NCBI GenBank assembly: GCA_913056285.1
Contig: CAJXNE010000043.1
Span: 1 to 12,883, forward strand
Length of the DNA stretch: 12,883 nucleotides
Direction of reading: 5' to 3'
DNA from: an uncultured Zetaproteobacteria bacterium
Lineage (GTDB): Bacteria; Pseudomonadota; Zetaproteobacteria; Mariprofundales; Mariprofundaceae
Of the stretch, positions 6,709 to 12,883 are shown one piece after another; position 1 is the stretch's first letter; each line of letters opens with the position of its first letter. Below the pieces are notes generated by a model. It worked only from the letters and a program-made list of their open reading frames with translations. It was not told the origin of the DNA and did no database searches. The translations under genes and the position numbers were made by a program.

Positions 6709-6759
6709 GGCCTGTTCACACTAATTAGTGCTTCGATCAAACACGTGTGAAAAGGCCCT
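6707..6759. repeat. 53-bp hairpin (15-bp arms) after the FKBP gene
   Basis: AGGGCCTGTTCACAC at 6707-6721 and GTGTGAAAAGGCCCT at 6745-6759 are inverted copies with one mismatch, separated by 23 bases. The left side also holds a perfect 12-bp palindrome CACTAATTAGTG (6719-6730). There is no U-tract on either side, so it is not a standard intrinsic terminator. It starts 15 bases beyond the FKBP stop codon and its left arm overlaps the right CTAG of the MITE-like element. It may protect the 3' end of the transcript or be a dispersed repeat. Confidence 0.6.
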
Positions 6760-6773
6760 GGTGTTGCCTATGC

Positions 6774-7538
6774 TTATTTAGCGGCTTTTTTGGCGGCTGT
6801 TTTGGCATCGCCGATGCTGATTAACTCGACTTCAAACACCAATACGCTGTTAGGACCGATTTTCGGGCCTGCGCCACGCGGGCCGTAGGCGAGGTCAGAT
6901 GGTAAGACGAATTTGTATTTGGAACCGACACTCATCAGCTGTACGCCTTCAGTCCAACCCTTGATAACACCGTTAAGCGGAAAGGTCACCGGTTTGCCGC
7001 GTTTGTAGGATGAATCGAATTCAGTGCCATCAATTAAGGTGCCGCGATAATTTACAGTCACCTTGTCCGTGGCCTTGGGTTTGGCACCGTCACCCTGTTT
7101 AAGCACTTCGTATTGCAGTCCGCTCTTGGTGGTGGTCACGCCTTTCTTTTTAGCATTTTCGGCCAGAAAAGCTGCGCCATCAGTCTTGTTTTTTTCCCCT
7201 GCTGCTTTCTGTGCTGCTGCGCGCGACTCAGCTTGTTTCTTGAAAAATGCCTGTTTTGCCTTCCCTGCATCTTCTTTGCTTAGCTTTAATTTACTGCCAT
7301 CAAGACGATCATTGATGGCTGCCTCCAGCGCGGCGCGATCCAGGTCAGTTTTCAGTGATTTCAGTGACATGCCGATATCCATGCCAATAGCATAGCTTAA
7401 TTTGGCATTGTCATTATCCAACTGCAACCCGGCAGGCGCGGCGTTCTTTACCTCGGCTTTTTTAACCTCAGTCTGCTGCGAACATGCTGCCAGCATGGTC
7501 AGAGCAGTGACTGCAATGATAGTTTTTTTAATGTACAT
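6774..7538 (-). CDS. FKBP-type peptidyl-prolyl isomerase lipoprotein (FkpA/Mip-like)
   Basis: A 254-residue lipoprotein that catalyses cis-trans isomerisation of prolyl bonds and helps fold envelope proteins. The start at 7538 gives a textbook lipoprotein signal: MYIKK, a hydrophobic run, then the lipobox LAAC with lipidated C19. Ser at +2 predicts sorting to the outer membrane, facing the periplasm. Residues about 40-130 form the helical, Lys/Ala-rich dimerisation part seen in FkpA and Mip. The FKBP domain spans about 140-243, with active-site residues Y164, F174, D175, V191, I192, W195 and Y218 in the expected places, followed by a Lys/Ala tail. GGAGGA stands 5 bases ahead of the ATG; the longer reading frame upstream runs into guaA and is not used. 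The gene lies 64 bases after guaA on the same strand, so read-through or its own promoter is possible. FkpA and Mip types cannot be separated by eye. Confidence 0.95.
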   Translation of the reverse strand: MYIKKTIIAVTALTMLAACSQQTEVKKAEVKNAAPAGLQLDNDNAKLSYAIGMDIGMSLKSLKTDLDRAALEAAINDRLDGSKLKLSKEDAGKAKQAFFKKQAESRAAAQKAAGEKNKTDGAAFLAENAKKKGVTTTKSGLQYEVLKQGDGAKPKATDKVTVNYRGTLIDGTEFDSSYKRGKPVTFPLNGVIKGWTEGVQLMSVGSKYKFVLPSDLAYGPRGAGPKIGPNSVLVFEVELISIGDAKTAAKKAAK

Positions 7539-7571
7539 TAAATTCCTCCAGTTGATGTGTGAATAGCTGCA

Positions 7572-7577
7572 ATAATA
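7572..7577 (-). promoter_or_regulatory. Possible extended -10 for the FKBP gene
   Basis: On the minus strand the guaA-FKBP gap contains TGCTATTAT, a TGn extended -10 with TATTAT (five of six to TATAAT), 33 bases before the FKBP ATG. No good -35 is seen. This would let the lipoprotein gene be expressed apart from guaBA. Confidence 0.3.
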
Positions 7578-7602
7578 GCAGGTTTTGTTGCTGTTGCGAT
7601 GT

Positions 7603-9150
7603 TTATTCCCATTCGATGGTGGCGGGTGGTTTGCCGGATACATCATAGACCACCCGGTTGATGCCGCGCACTTCATTGATAATGCGATTCGATACTTTGG
7701 CCAGTAGTGCATGCGGTAGTTCCGCCCAGTGTGCAGTCATGAAATCCTGCGTCTGGACGGCGCGTAGCGCCACCACCCACTCGTAAGTGCGGCCATCGCC
7801 CATAACACCCACCGATTTGACCGGTAGAAATACCACAAAGGCCTGCGATGTTTTTTCATACCAGCCGGATGCGACCAGTTCTTCCATAAAAATGGCATCG
7901 GCCAGACGCAATAGATCAGCATATTCCTTTTTGACTTCACCTAGAATACGCACGCCGAGTCCGGGACCGGGGAATGGGTGGCGATAAACCATGTCGCGCG
8001 GCAAGCCGAGCGCTACGCCCAGTTCGCGCACTTCATCCTTGAATAAATCGCGTAATGGCTCCAACAATTTCAGATGCAGAGTGTCGGGCAGGCCGCCGAC
8101 ATTGTGATGGCTCTTGATGGTATGCGCCTTGCCGGTTTTAGAGCCGGCGGATTCAATGACATCGGGATAAATCGTGCCCTGCGCCAGCCAGCACGCATTG
8201 GGCATATTCTCCGCCTCTGCCTGGAAGACATGCACGAATTCACGGCCAATGATTTTACGCTTGGCTTCCGGATCGGAAATGCCAGCCAGTTCGCTCAGGA
8301 AGGCATCCGAGGCATCGATATGATCGACTTTAACACCCAGATTTTCAGCAAAGGTCTGCATCACCTGTTCCGCCTCATTTAGGCGCAATAAGCCGTTATC
8401 GACAAAAATACAGGTCAGTTGATCACCGATGGCGCGCTGCAAGAGAGCTGCTGCGACTGAAGAATCAACGCCGCCGGAGAGTCCCAGAATAACTTCTTCA
8501 TCGCCGACCTGTTGACGGATTTGTGCGACAGCTTCATCAATGTATCCGGGCATTGTCCAACTACGATCACAGCCGCATATTTCATGCACAAAACGCGACA
8601 AAATCGCCGTGCCTTGCCGGGTGTGGGTTACTTCAGGATGAAATTGCAGCGCATAAAAATGGCGTGTTTCATCAGCCATACCGGCGATTGGCGTGGAATC
8701 ATTGCTACACAATACATGGAAGCCATCCGGCAGCCCGGTCACTTTATCGCCATGGCTCATCCACACATCGAGTATGCCGTTTTCTTTATCTTCAATGTCA
8801 CGCAATAATGGCGAATCACCCGAAGTCAGAATTTCCGCATAGCCGAATTCGCGTGCATGACCGGTTTCGACCGAACCGCCCAGTTGCGCCGCCATAGTCT
8901 GCATGCCGTAGCAGATACCGAGCACCGGCACTCCCAGCTCAAACACGATGGATGGTGCGATCGGTGTCTCATCTTCATAGACTGAATTCGGACCGCCGGA
9001 AAGAATGATGCCGGACGGGGCAAAGTCACGAATGGCTTCCGCATCCATATCCCATGCATGCAGTTCGGAATAGACCTCGGCTTCGCGCACGCGGCGCGCA
9101 ATCAGCTGCGTATATTGCGATCCGAAATCTAAAATGAGAATTTTATCCAT
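7603..9150 (-). CDS. guaA: GMP synthase (glutamine-hydrolysing)
   Basis: A 515-residue cytoplasmic enzyme that converts XMP, ATP and glutamine to GMP, the last step of guanine nucleotide synthesis. The N-terminal class I glutamine amidotransferase carries the triad C80 (LGICYGMQ), H171 and E173 (FHPEVTHT). The ATP pyrophosphatase domain has the P-loop SGGVDSS at 225-231. The C-terminal dimerisation domain ends in the invariant KPPATIEWE. The length is that of the family and nothing is missing. The ATG at 9150 has an AAAGGG about 10 bases upstream, a modest ribosome binding site that abuts a palindromic repeat filling the gap to guaB. guaB lies 154 bases upstream on the same strand, the usual guaBA order, so the two are probably co-transcribed. 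Confidence 0.98.
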   Translation of the reverse strand: MDKILILDFGSQYTQLIARRVREAEVYSELHAWDMDAEAIRDFAPSGIILSGGPNSVYEDETPIAPSIVFELGVPVLGICYGMQTMAAQLGGSVETGHAREFGYAEILTSGDSPLLRDIEDKENGILDVWMSHGDKVTGLPDGFHVLCSNDSTPIAGMADETRHFYALQFHPEVTHTRQGTAILSRFVHEICGCDRSWTMPGYIDEAVAQIRQQVGDEEVILGLSGGVDSSVAAALLQRAIGDQLTCIFVDNGLLRLNEAEQVMQTFAENLGVKVDHIDASDAFLSELAGISDPEAKRKIIGREFVHVFQAEAENMPNACWLAQGTIYPDVIESAGSKTGKAHTIKSHHNVGGLPDTLHLKLLEPLRDLFKDEVRELGVALGLPRDMVYRHPFPGPGLGVRILGEVKKEYADLLRLADAIFMEELVASGWYEKTSQAFVVFLPVKSVGVMGDGRTYEWVVALRAVQTQDFMTAHWAELPHALLAKVSNRIINEVRGINRVVYDVSGKPPATIEWE

Positions 9151-9166
9151 TAAATCAATACCCTTT

Positions 9167-9302
9167 AACGCAGATGAACGCAGATTGACACAGATAGTTC
9201 AAATGATCCAAAGCAATCCCTTCATTAGCATAAGTTTTTGTAATGTCTGTGTCGTTTGTTTTACGATTTCATCAGACTTTATCTGCGTTCATCTGTGTCT
9301 AA
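9167..9302. repeat. Palindromic intergenic repeat between guaB and guaA
   Basis: The left arm CGCAGATGAACGCAGAT (9169-9185) and right arm ATCTGCGTTCATCTGTG (9281-9297) are inverted copies with one mismatch. Inside the left part AACGCAGAT occurs twice (9167-9175 and 9177-9185), followed by GACACAGAT (9187-9195). A second inverted pair is nested: GACACAGA (9187-9194) with TCTGTGTC (9245-9252). The element occupies almost the full guaB-guaA gap. I recall ACGCAGAT/ACACAGAT units as intergenic repeats in unrelated bacteria, but the copy number in this genome is not visible. Folded in mRNA it could affect guaA expression relative to guaB. Confidence 0.65.
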
Positions 9303-9304
9303 CT

Positions 9305-10780
9305 TCATGAATCCATACGATAATTCGGAGCTTCCTCGGTAATGGTAACATCATGCACATGCGATTCGTGCAAACCGGCGCCGGTGATACGGACAAAACG
9401 GGCGCGCTGGTGAAATGCATGGATGTCGGCTGCACCGGAGTAGCCCATGGATGCACGCAATCCGCCTATCAGCTGATGTAGAATATCGCCCAGCGGGCCT
9501 TTATAGGGGACGCGCCCTTCAATGCCTTCAGGGACCAGTTTCATGGCTTCATCCACATCACCCTGAAAATACCTGTCCTTGCTGCCCTGTTGCATGGCGC
9601 CAATCGAGCCCATGCCACGGTAGGCCTTGTAGGTGCGACCCTGATACAGGATTTTGGCTCCGGGTGCTTCTTCGGTGCCGGCGAACATCGAGCCGAACAT
9701 GCAGGTGGAAGCGCCAGCCGCCATAGCTTTGGCAAAATCACCAGAGAACTTGATGCCGCCATCAGCGATGACCGGCACGCCTGCATCATTGCCTGCCGCC
9801 GAACATTGCATGACAGCGGTTAGTTGCGGAACACCTACGCCAGCCACAATACGCGTTGTGCAAATCGAACCGGGGCCAATACCCACTTTCACTGCATCGG
9901 CGCCGGCATCGGCCAGATCGCGCACGGCTTCCGGCGTAGCGATGTTGCCGCCGATAATCTGGATGTCATCGCCATGCTGGCGTTTGAGTTCGCGTACCTG
10001 TTCGATTACGCCGCTGGAATGGCCGTGCGCCGTATCCACCACGACAGCATCCACGCCAGCTGCAAACAGTGCTTCAAATCGCTGCATTTCCTTGTCGCCG
10101 ACGCCAATCGCTGCGGCAGTCAGCAAGCGGCCCAGATCGTCACGAACGGCATTGGGGAATGCTTTGGACTTTTCGATATCGCGCACCGTGATCATGCCGA
10201 CCAAACGGCCTGCATGATCGAGCACGGGTAGCTTCTCGATGCGGTGTTCACGGAACAATTGCTTGCAGGCATCCAGTTCCACGCCGTGGTGAACCGTAAC
10301 CAGTCGTTCTTTCGGGGTCATCATTTCGGCGACTTTTTTACCCGGATCGCGATCAAAGCGGATGTCGCGGTTGGTAACAATGCCGCAGACCTTGCCATCG
10401 TTATCAAGCACAGGAAAACCGGAAAACCCGTTTTCGGCAGCCAGTCGGGATACTTCGGCCAGGGTGGTGTCCGGCGTTACGGTTAACGGATTTTGTACTA
10501 CGCCAGCTTCATAGCGTTTGACGCAGCGCACTTCAGCAGCCTGTTGCTCAGGCGTGAGGTTTTTGTGAATGACGCCGATACCGCCTTCCTGTGCCAGCGC
10601 AATGGCAGTACCGGATTCGGTGACCGTATCCATGGCGGCGGATAGCACCGGGATATTCAGGCGAATGGTTTTGGTCAGTTGGGCTGATGTATCAACGCCT
10701 CGCGGCATGACATTACTGGCTTGTGGAACCAGCAGCACATCATCAAATGTCAGGCCTTCTCCAAGCAATTGATCATTCAT
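9305..10780 (-). CDS. guaB: IMP dehydrogenase
   Basis: A 491-residue cytoplasmic enzyme oxidising IMP to XMP with NAD+, the committed step to guanine nucleotides. The TIM-barrel is split by two CBS domains (about 95-205), which in the family bind adenine or guanine nucleotides and tune activity. The catalytic loop GPGSICTTR has the nucleophile C307. Downstream come the IMP-binding ADGGIKFSGD block (339-348), FGSMFAGTEEAPG, YRGMGS and the mobile flap with KDRYFQ (401-406), whose Arg acts as general base. The length is normal and all key residues are present. The ATG at 10780 follows GGAGGT with a 9-base gap, a strong ribosome binding site. It is first in a likely guaBA operon; a perfect inverted repeat and a candidate promoter lie upstream at 10834-10874. 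Confidence 0.98.
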   Translation of the reverse strand: MNDQLLGEGLTFDDVLLVPQASNVMPRGVDTSAQLTKTIRLNIPVLSAAMDTVTESGTAIALAQEGGIGVIHKNLTPEQQAAEVRCVKRYEAGVVQNPLTVTPDTTLAEVSRLAAENGFSGFPVLDNDGKVCGIVTNRDIRFDRDPGKKVAEMMTPKERLVTVHHGVELDACKQLFREHRIEKLPVLDHAGRLVGMITVRDIEKSKAFPNAVRDDLGRLLTAAAIGVGDKEMQRFEALFAAGVDAVVVDTAHGHSSGVIEQVRELKRQHGDDIQIIGGNIATPEAVRDLADAGADAVKVGIGPGSICTTRIVAGVGVPQLTAVMQCSAAGNDAGVPVIADGGIKFSGDFAKAMAAGASTCMFGSMFAGTEEAPGAKILYQGRTYKAYRGMGSIGAMQQGSKDRYFQGDVDEAMKLVPEGIEGRVPYKGPLGDILHQLIGGLRASMGYSGAADIHAFHQRARFVRITGAGLHESHVHDVTITEEAPNYRMDS

Positions 10781-10833
10781 GCAGTGTTTACCTCCGGAAT
10801 AGTGACGTAAGTCGTGTTGTAAATACCCAGCGA

Positions 10834-10874
10834 TTGAATAACAAAATGGTAAAATATTCGATTTTGTTATTCAA
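10834..10874. promoter_or_regulatory. 14-bp perfect inverted repeat in the guaB upstream region (operator or promoter)
   Basis: TTGAATAACAAAAT (10834-10847) and ATTTTGTTATTCAA (10861-10874) are exact inverse copies around 13 bases, 54-94 bases ahead of guaB. On the minus strand the distal arm supplies TTGAAT as a possible -35 and, after 17 bases, TACCAT (10846-10851) as a possible -10, so the repeat would straddle a guaB promoter. A dyad over a promoter suggests a repressor site; E. coli guaBA is under PurR, but this sequence does not resemble the PurR box. It has no adjoining U-tract that would make it a terminator. Confidence 0.45.
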
Positions 10875-10930
10875 GAGCAGTGTTTCTATGTGTTAAAAAA
10901 ATGGAAGGCGCGATGATAACGAAACTGGCT

Positions 10931-10946
10931 GCTCCTAGAAAGGAGC
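10931..10946. other. Small hairpin downstream of the channel gene
   Basis: GCTCCT-AGAA-AGGAGC forms a 6-bp stem with a 4-base loop, 73 bases past the channel stop on the minus strand. No U-tract follows on either strand, so it is only a weak candidate for a transcript end. Confidence 0.25.
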
Positions 10947-11018
10947 CATGCGATGGTGTCATGTGATGGGGTGCCAGCGATGCAGTAGATGTGGCCCGGC
11001 GTTGTGTTATTTGGTGTA

Positions 11019-11861
11019 TCAGGAGCCTGAGATTGTTTCGATTGTTTCTGGCGGTTGTTTCTGAGCTGCAGCGCAATGAGGACAGAAAGCATAGTCAGGC
11101 GATAGCCCACGCTTACAGGACATGCATTTATTCATATGATTAACCATGCGTCCGACTTTGACCGAAATAACGGCAGTGACCATGGCAAACATACATATGC
11201 CTGACATAATCAGACTGGCTGCCAGCGTTTTACCAATCGGGGTTTTCGGTACAAAATCACCATAGCCCACCGTGCTCATGGTTACCAATGACCACCATGT
11301 ACCTTCAAAGGCATCTGAAAATGTTTGTGGCTCCAGAATATAGACAGCATTGCCTACCAGTACTGAAATCAGGCCAATGGTGCCGAGTACGCCCATTAAT
11401 AGATGTACGGAGCCCTTCAAAGAAATAAACAGAGCACGCACAACAGGGAAGGAGATAGCGACCCTGATCACTCGCGCCAGCCGTAATAGTCGCACCAGCA
11501 CAAAAGAATCGCCCGCGATGAATAATGGCAATACCGTTACCAGGTCAATGATGCCGTAAAAGCTTCGTATATAATGCCAGCGGTTGCGGGCGGCATATAT
11601 CCGACAGATATATTCAAATGCAAAGACAATCAAAACAGCGTGCTCAAAGATGGAGATTTGCTGGCTCCATTGGGCTCTTACGGTATCAATTGTGCCCAGC
11701 ATGGTGACCATGACAGCAAGCATAATGATGATAAGCAAGATGGCATTTGTGATTTTTCCACGAGGGCCATGCATATCAAACAGGAAAGAATTGAGCAGCT
11801 TGCGAAATCCACTCAAATCGCCTTCATGGCCCATTGTGGTTGAAATATCTTTTGGCGGCAT
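11019..11861 (-). CDS. Voltage-sensor-type potassium channel with C-terminal zinc ribbon
   Basis: A 280-residue inner-membrane protein with the six-helix S1-S6 layout of a tetrameric cation channel. S1 starts near 38; S2 (about 71-90) has the usual acidic residues; S3 carries D106. S4 has a run of Arg every third residue (R124, R127, R130, R133), the mark of a voltage sensor. The pore helix is followed by the K+ selectivity filter TVGYGD (197-202), and S6 covers about 211-235. The short cytoplasmic tail then has C246, C249, C260 and C263 (CxxC-x10-CxxC), a zinc-ribbon pattern unusual for this family, in place of the RCK or cyclic-nucleotide domain found in many prokaryotic channels. The ATG at 11861 has GGAG 6 bases upstream. 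The gene stands alone between guaB and rplM, divergent from rplM. K+ selectivity follows from the filter; gating by voltage is inferred. Confidence 0.92.
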   Translation of the reverse strand: MPPKDISTTMGHEGDLSGFRKLLNSFLFDMHGPRGKITNAILLIIIMLAVMVTMLGTIDTVRAQWSQQISIFEHAVLIVFAFEYICRIYAARNRWHYIRSFYGIIDLVTVLPLFIAGDSFVLVRLLRLARVIRVAISFPVVRALFISLKGSVHLLMGVLGTIGLISVLVGNAVYILEPQTFSDAFEGTWWSLVTMSTVGYGDFVPKTPIGKTLAASLIMSGICMFAMVTAVISVKVGRMVNHMNKCMSCKRGLSPDYAFCPHCAAAQKQPPETIETISGS

Positions 11862-11909
11862 AGGCGACTCCGGCTGGCCAAAACAAGCGCCTGCGAAGAA
11901 ATATTAGCA

Positions 11910-11931
11910 AATTTCAGGCCAATTTCAGGCC
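11910..11931. repeat. 11-bp tandem repeat, two copies
   Basis: AATTTCAGGCC occurs twice head to tail, followed by AATT as the start of a third copy. It lies 49-70 bases ahead of the channel start codon, overlapping the likely -35 region on the minus strand. Confidence 0.7.
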
Positions 11932-12141
11932 AATTCCTTGTGATGACAGTCTGGCCCGGTTGATTCATAAATAAGCAGGCCTGCCTGCGGGAAATAAAAA
12001 CAGTCATGATTTCATCCAGCTTTAAGCCTTCGATTCTTAATGCCGATTTTTGATGATGTGGCGGTTTTGAATAGATTCAATGCAATATGCCGAATCACAG
12101 CCATATTTGCCGGGCTATTTCCTTTTCGTGCGCGGTAGCGT

Positions 12142-12169
12142 TTGACATCAATTCAACCGCTTCTATAAT
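12142..12169 (+). promoter_or_regulatory. Consensus sigma-70 promoter for rplM-rpsI
   Basis: TTGACA (12142-12147) and TATAAT (12164-12169) are both perfect, with a 16-base spacer. Transcription would begin near 12176, leaving a leader of about 72 bases before the rplM ATG. This is the strongest promoter-like sequence in the window and fits a ribosomal protein operon. Confidence 0.9.
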
Positions 12170-12247
12170 GCGCCGCCCTTGCAAGGCAAAGCCCCTGTAG
12201 TATATGTATGGAAGCGATGCCAGAACCACTGCAAAAATGGAGTAGTT

Positions 12248-12676
12248 ATGTCTACCTGGACTGTTCGCCCTGGCGATATTGAACGTAAATGGTTTGTTGT
12301 TGATGCCAATGACCTGGTGCTTGGCCGTTTGGCTACGCAGATTGCCACGGTGCTGCGCGGCAAACATCGTCCCGAGTTTACCCCGCATGCGGATTGCGGT
12401 GATCATGTGATTGTGATCAACGCGGAAAAAATTCGTGTTACCGGCAATAAGGAAAGTGATAAAGTATATTATCATCACACTCGCTTTGCCGGTGGCCTGA
12501 AAAGCATTACGCTGGAAAAGCAGCGTGAAAAACATCCGGAGCGCATCATTGAATCAGCCGTTAAAGGCATGATGCCAAAAGGCCCGTTGGGTCGCTCCAT
12601 GCTAAAAAAGCTGAAGGTTTATGCCGGTAGTGAGCATCCGCACACCGCCCAGCAACCTGAAGCAATGCAGCTTTAA
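12248..12676 (+). CDS. rplM: 50S ribosomal protein L13
   Basis: A 142-residue protein, the same length as E. coli L13, an early-assembling protein of the large ribosomal subunit. It begins MSTWTVRPGDIERKWFVVDA, has LGRLAT and the conserved nucleic-acid-binding middle, and carries the L13 signature near the C-terminus (KGPLGR...KLKVYAGSEHPH.AQQP). The ATG at 12248 follows GGAG (12239-12242) with a 5-base gap. An in-frame TTG at 12179 would add 23 residues with no family support and sits nearly at the transcription start, so it was rejected. rpsI follows after 27 bases in the standard L13-S9 operon. In E. coli L13 represses its own operon; the leader here is long enough for such control but no clear structure was seen. 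Confidence 0.98.
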   Translation: MSTWTVRPGDIERKWFVVDANDLVLGRLATQIATVLRGKHRPEFTPHADCGDHVIVINAEKIRVTGNKESDKVYYHHTRFAGGLKSITLEKQREKHPERIIESAVKGMMPKGPLGRSMLKKLKVYAGSEHPHTAQQPEAMQL

Positions 12677-12703
12677 GTAATAAAACAGACAAGGAATAAT
12701 ACA

Positions 12704-12883
12704 ATGGCAGAAACAGTTTATCGCGGCACAGGCCGCCGCAAAAGCAGCGTAGCTCGCGTTATGATCCAGTCAGGTCAGGGACGTATCATGGTCAATGGTC
12801 GCGAAGTGGAAAATTATTTCCCGGTTGAAATTATTCGTCAGCAGGCTTTATTGCCGCTGAGCGAAACCCAACTTTCCGGTCGC
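12704..12883 (+). CDS. rpsI: 30S ribosomal protein S9 (5' part only)
   Basis: The first 60 codons of S9, a small-subunit protein of about 130 residues whose C-terminal tail, outside the window, reaches the P-site tRNA. The visible part begins MAETVYRGTGRRKSSVARV, the typical S9 N-terminus, and continues with GRIMVNGREVENYFP. AAGGA (12691-12695) lies 8 bases before the ATG at 12704. The gene is 27 bases downstream of rplM and should share its promoter. Confidence 0.97.
   Translation, partial: MAETVYRGTGRRKSSVARVMIQSGQGRIMVNGREVENYFPVEIIRQQALLPLSETQLSGR

Larger units (their letters stand above)
11862..12247. other. Divergent intergenic region, channel gene / rplM
   Basis: These 386 bases hold no convincing gene. 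On the channel side there is an 11-bp tandem repeat (11910-11931) and, on the minus strand, TGCTAATAT (-10 at 11901-11906) preceded after 16 bases by CTGAAA, a weak extended -10 promoter candidate for the channel. The middle has two short palindromes, GCAGGCCTGC (11975-11984) and TTGAAT-AG-ATTCAA (12067-12080). The rplM side holds its strong promoter and a leader of about 70 bases. Confidence 0.6.

Noticed and set aside
7539..7712. 58-codon N-terminal extension of the FKBP gene
   Set aside because: It would overlap guaA and bury the lipoprotein signal; the ATG at 7538 has a strong ribosome binding site and a lipobox.
9654..10217. 187-codon plus-strand reading frame
   Set aside because: It is antisense to guaB catalytic and CBS regions; its Ser/Pro/Ala/Thr-rich composition is that of a reverse-strand shadow.
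10867..11110. Two short minus-strand reading frames in the guaB-channel gap
   Set aside because: They overlap the 3' end of the channel gene, have no supporting ribosome binding site and no recognisable protein features.
12179..12247. TTG start extending L13 by 23 residues
   Set aside because: L13 is 142 residues from the ATG at 12248, matching E. coli; the TTG lies almost at the predicted transcription start.
1..12883. CRISPR arrays, tRNA or rRNA genes, prophage or toxin-antitoxin modules
   Set aside because: No spaced direct repeats, cloverleaf-like sequence, rRNA blocks or matching small gene pairs were seen on either strand.

Overview
The window (12,883 bp, roughly 50% GC by eye) looks like an ordinary chromosomal segment of a Gram-negative proteobacterium. 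Support comes from an FkpA/Mip-type outer-membrane lipoprotein, NagZ (Gram-negative-type peptidoglycan recycling), the rplM-rpsI pair, a REC-PAS-GGDEF-EAL protein beside a PilZ protein, and clear Shine-Dalgarno sites. The mix of genes would fit a gamma-, beta- or zetaproteobacterium; the sequence alone does not settle genus or species.

Layout. Positions 1-1479, minus strand: the start of a histidine-phosphatase gene (cut by the window edge) and a DAACS-family glutamate/dicarboxylate symporter. Positions 1640-4262, plus strand: a small PilZ (c-di-GMP receptor) protein followed by a REC-PAS-GGDEF-EAL protein, a compact c-di-GMP signalling pair. Positions 4274-11861, minus strand, read right to left: a six-helix voltage-sensor-type potassium channel with a C-terminal zinc ribbon, guaB, guaA, an FKBP-type lipoprotein, nagZ and a MoeB-rhodanese fusion. 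guaB and guaA together turn IMP into GMP (IMP to XMP to GMP). From 12142 on, plus strand: a full-consensus sigma-70 promoter driving rplM (L13) and rpsI (S9, cut by the window edge).

Intergenic DNA. The gaps in the minus-strand block carry a different inverted repeat each: a 12-bp pair between moeB and nagZ; a bidirectional terminator, a 161-bp MITE-like element with CTAG duplications and a 53-bp hairpin between nagZ and the FKBP gene; a large imperfect palindrome with CGCAGAT/CACAGAT units between guaA and guaB; and a perfect 14-bp pair upstream of guaB.

No strong candidate for an entirely new multi-gene system is visible; most genes are housekeeping. The points most worth a second look are the FimX-like architecture (receiver with Asn in place of the phospho-accepting Asp) next to a PilZ gene, an apparent gene-fusion scar with an internal Shine-Dalgarno and ATG inside the MoeB-rhodanese gene, the zinc ribbon on the potassium channel, and the MITE-like element.
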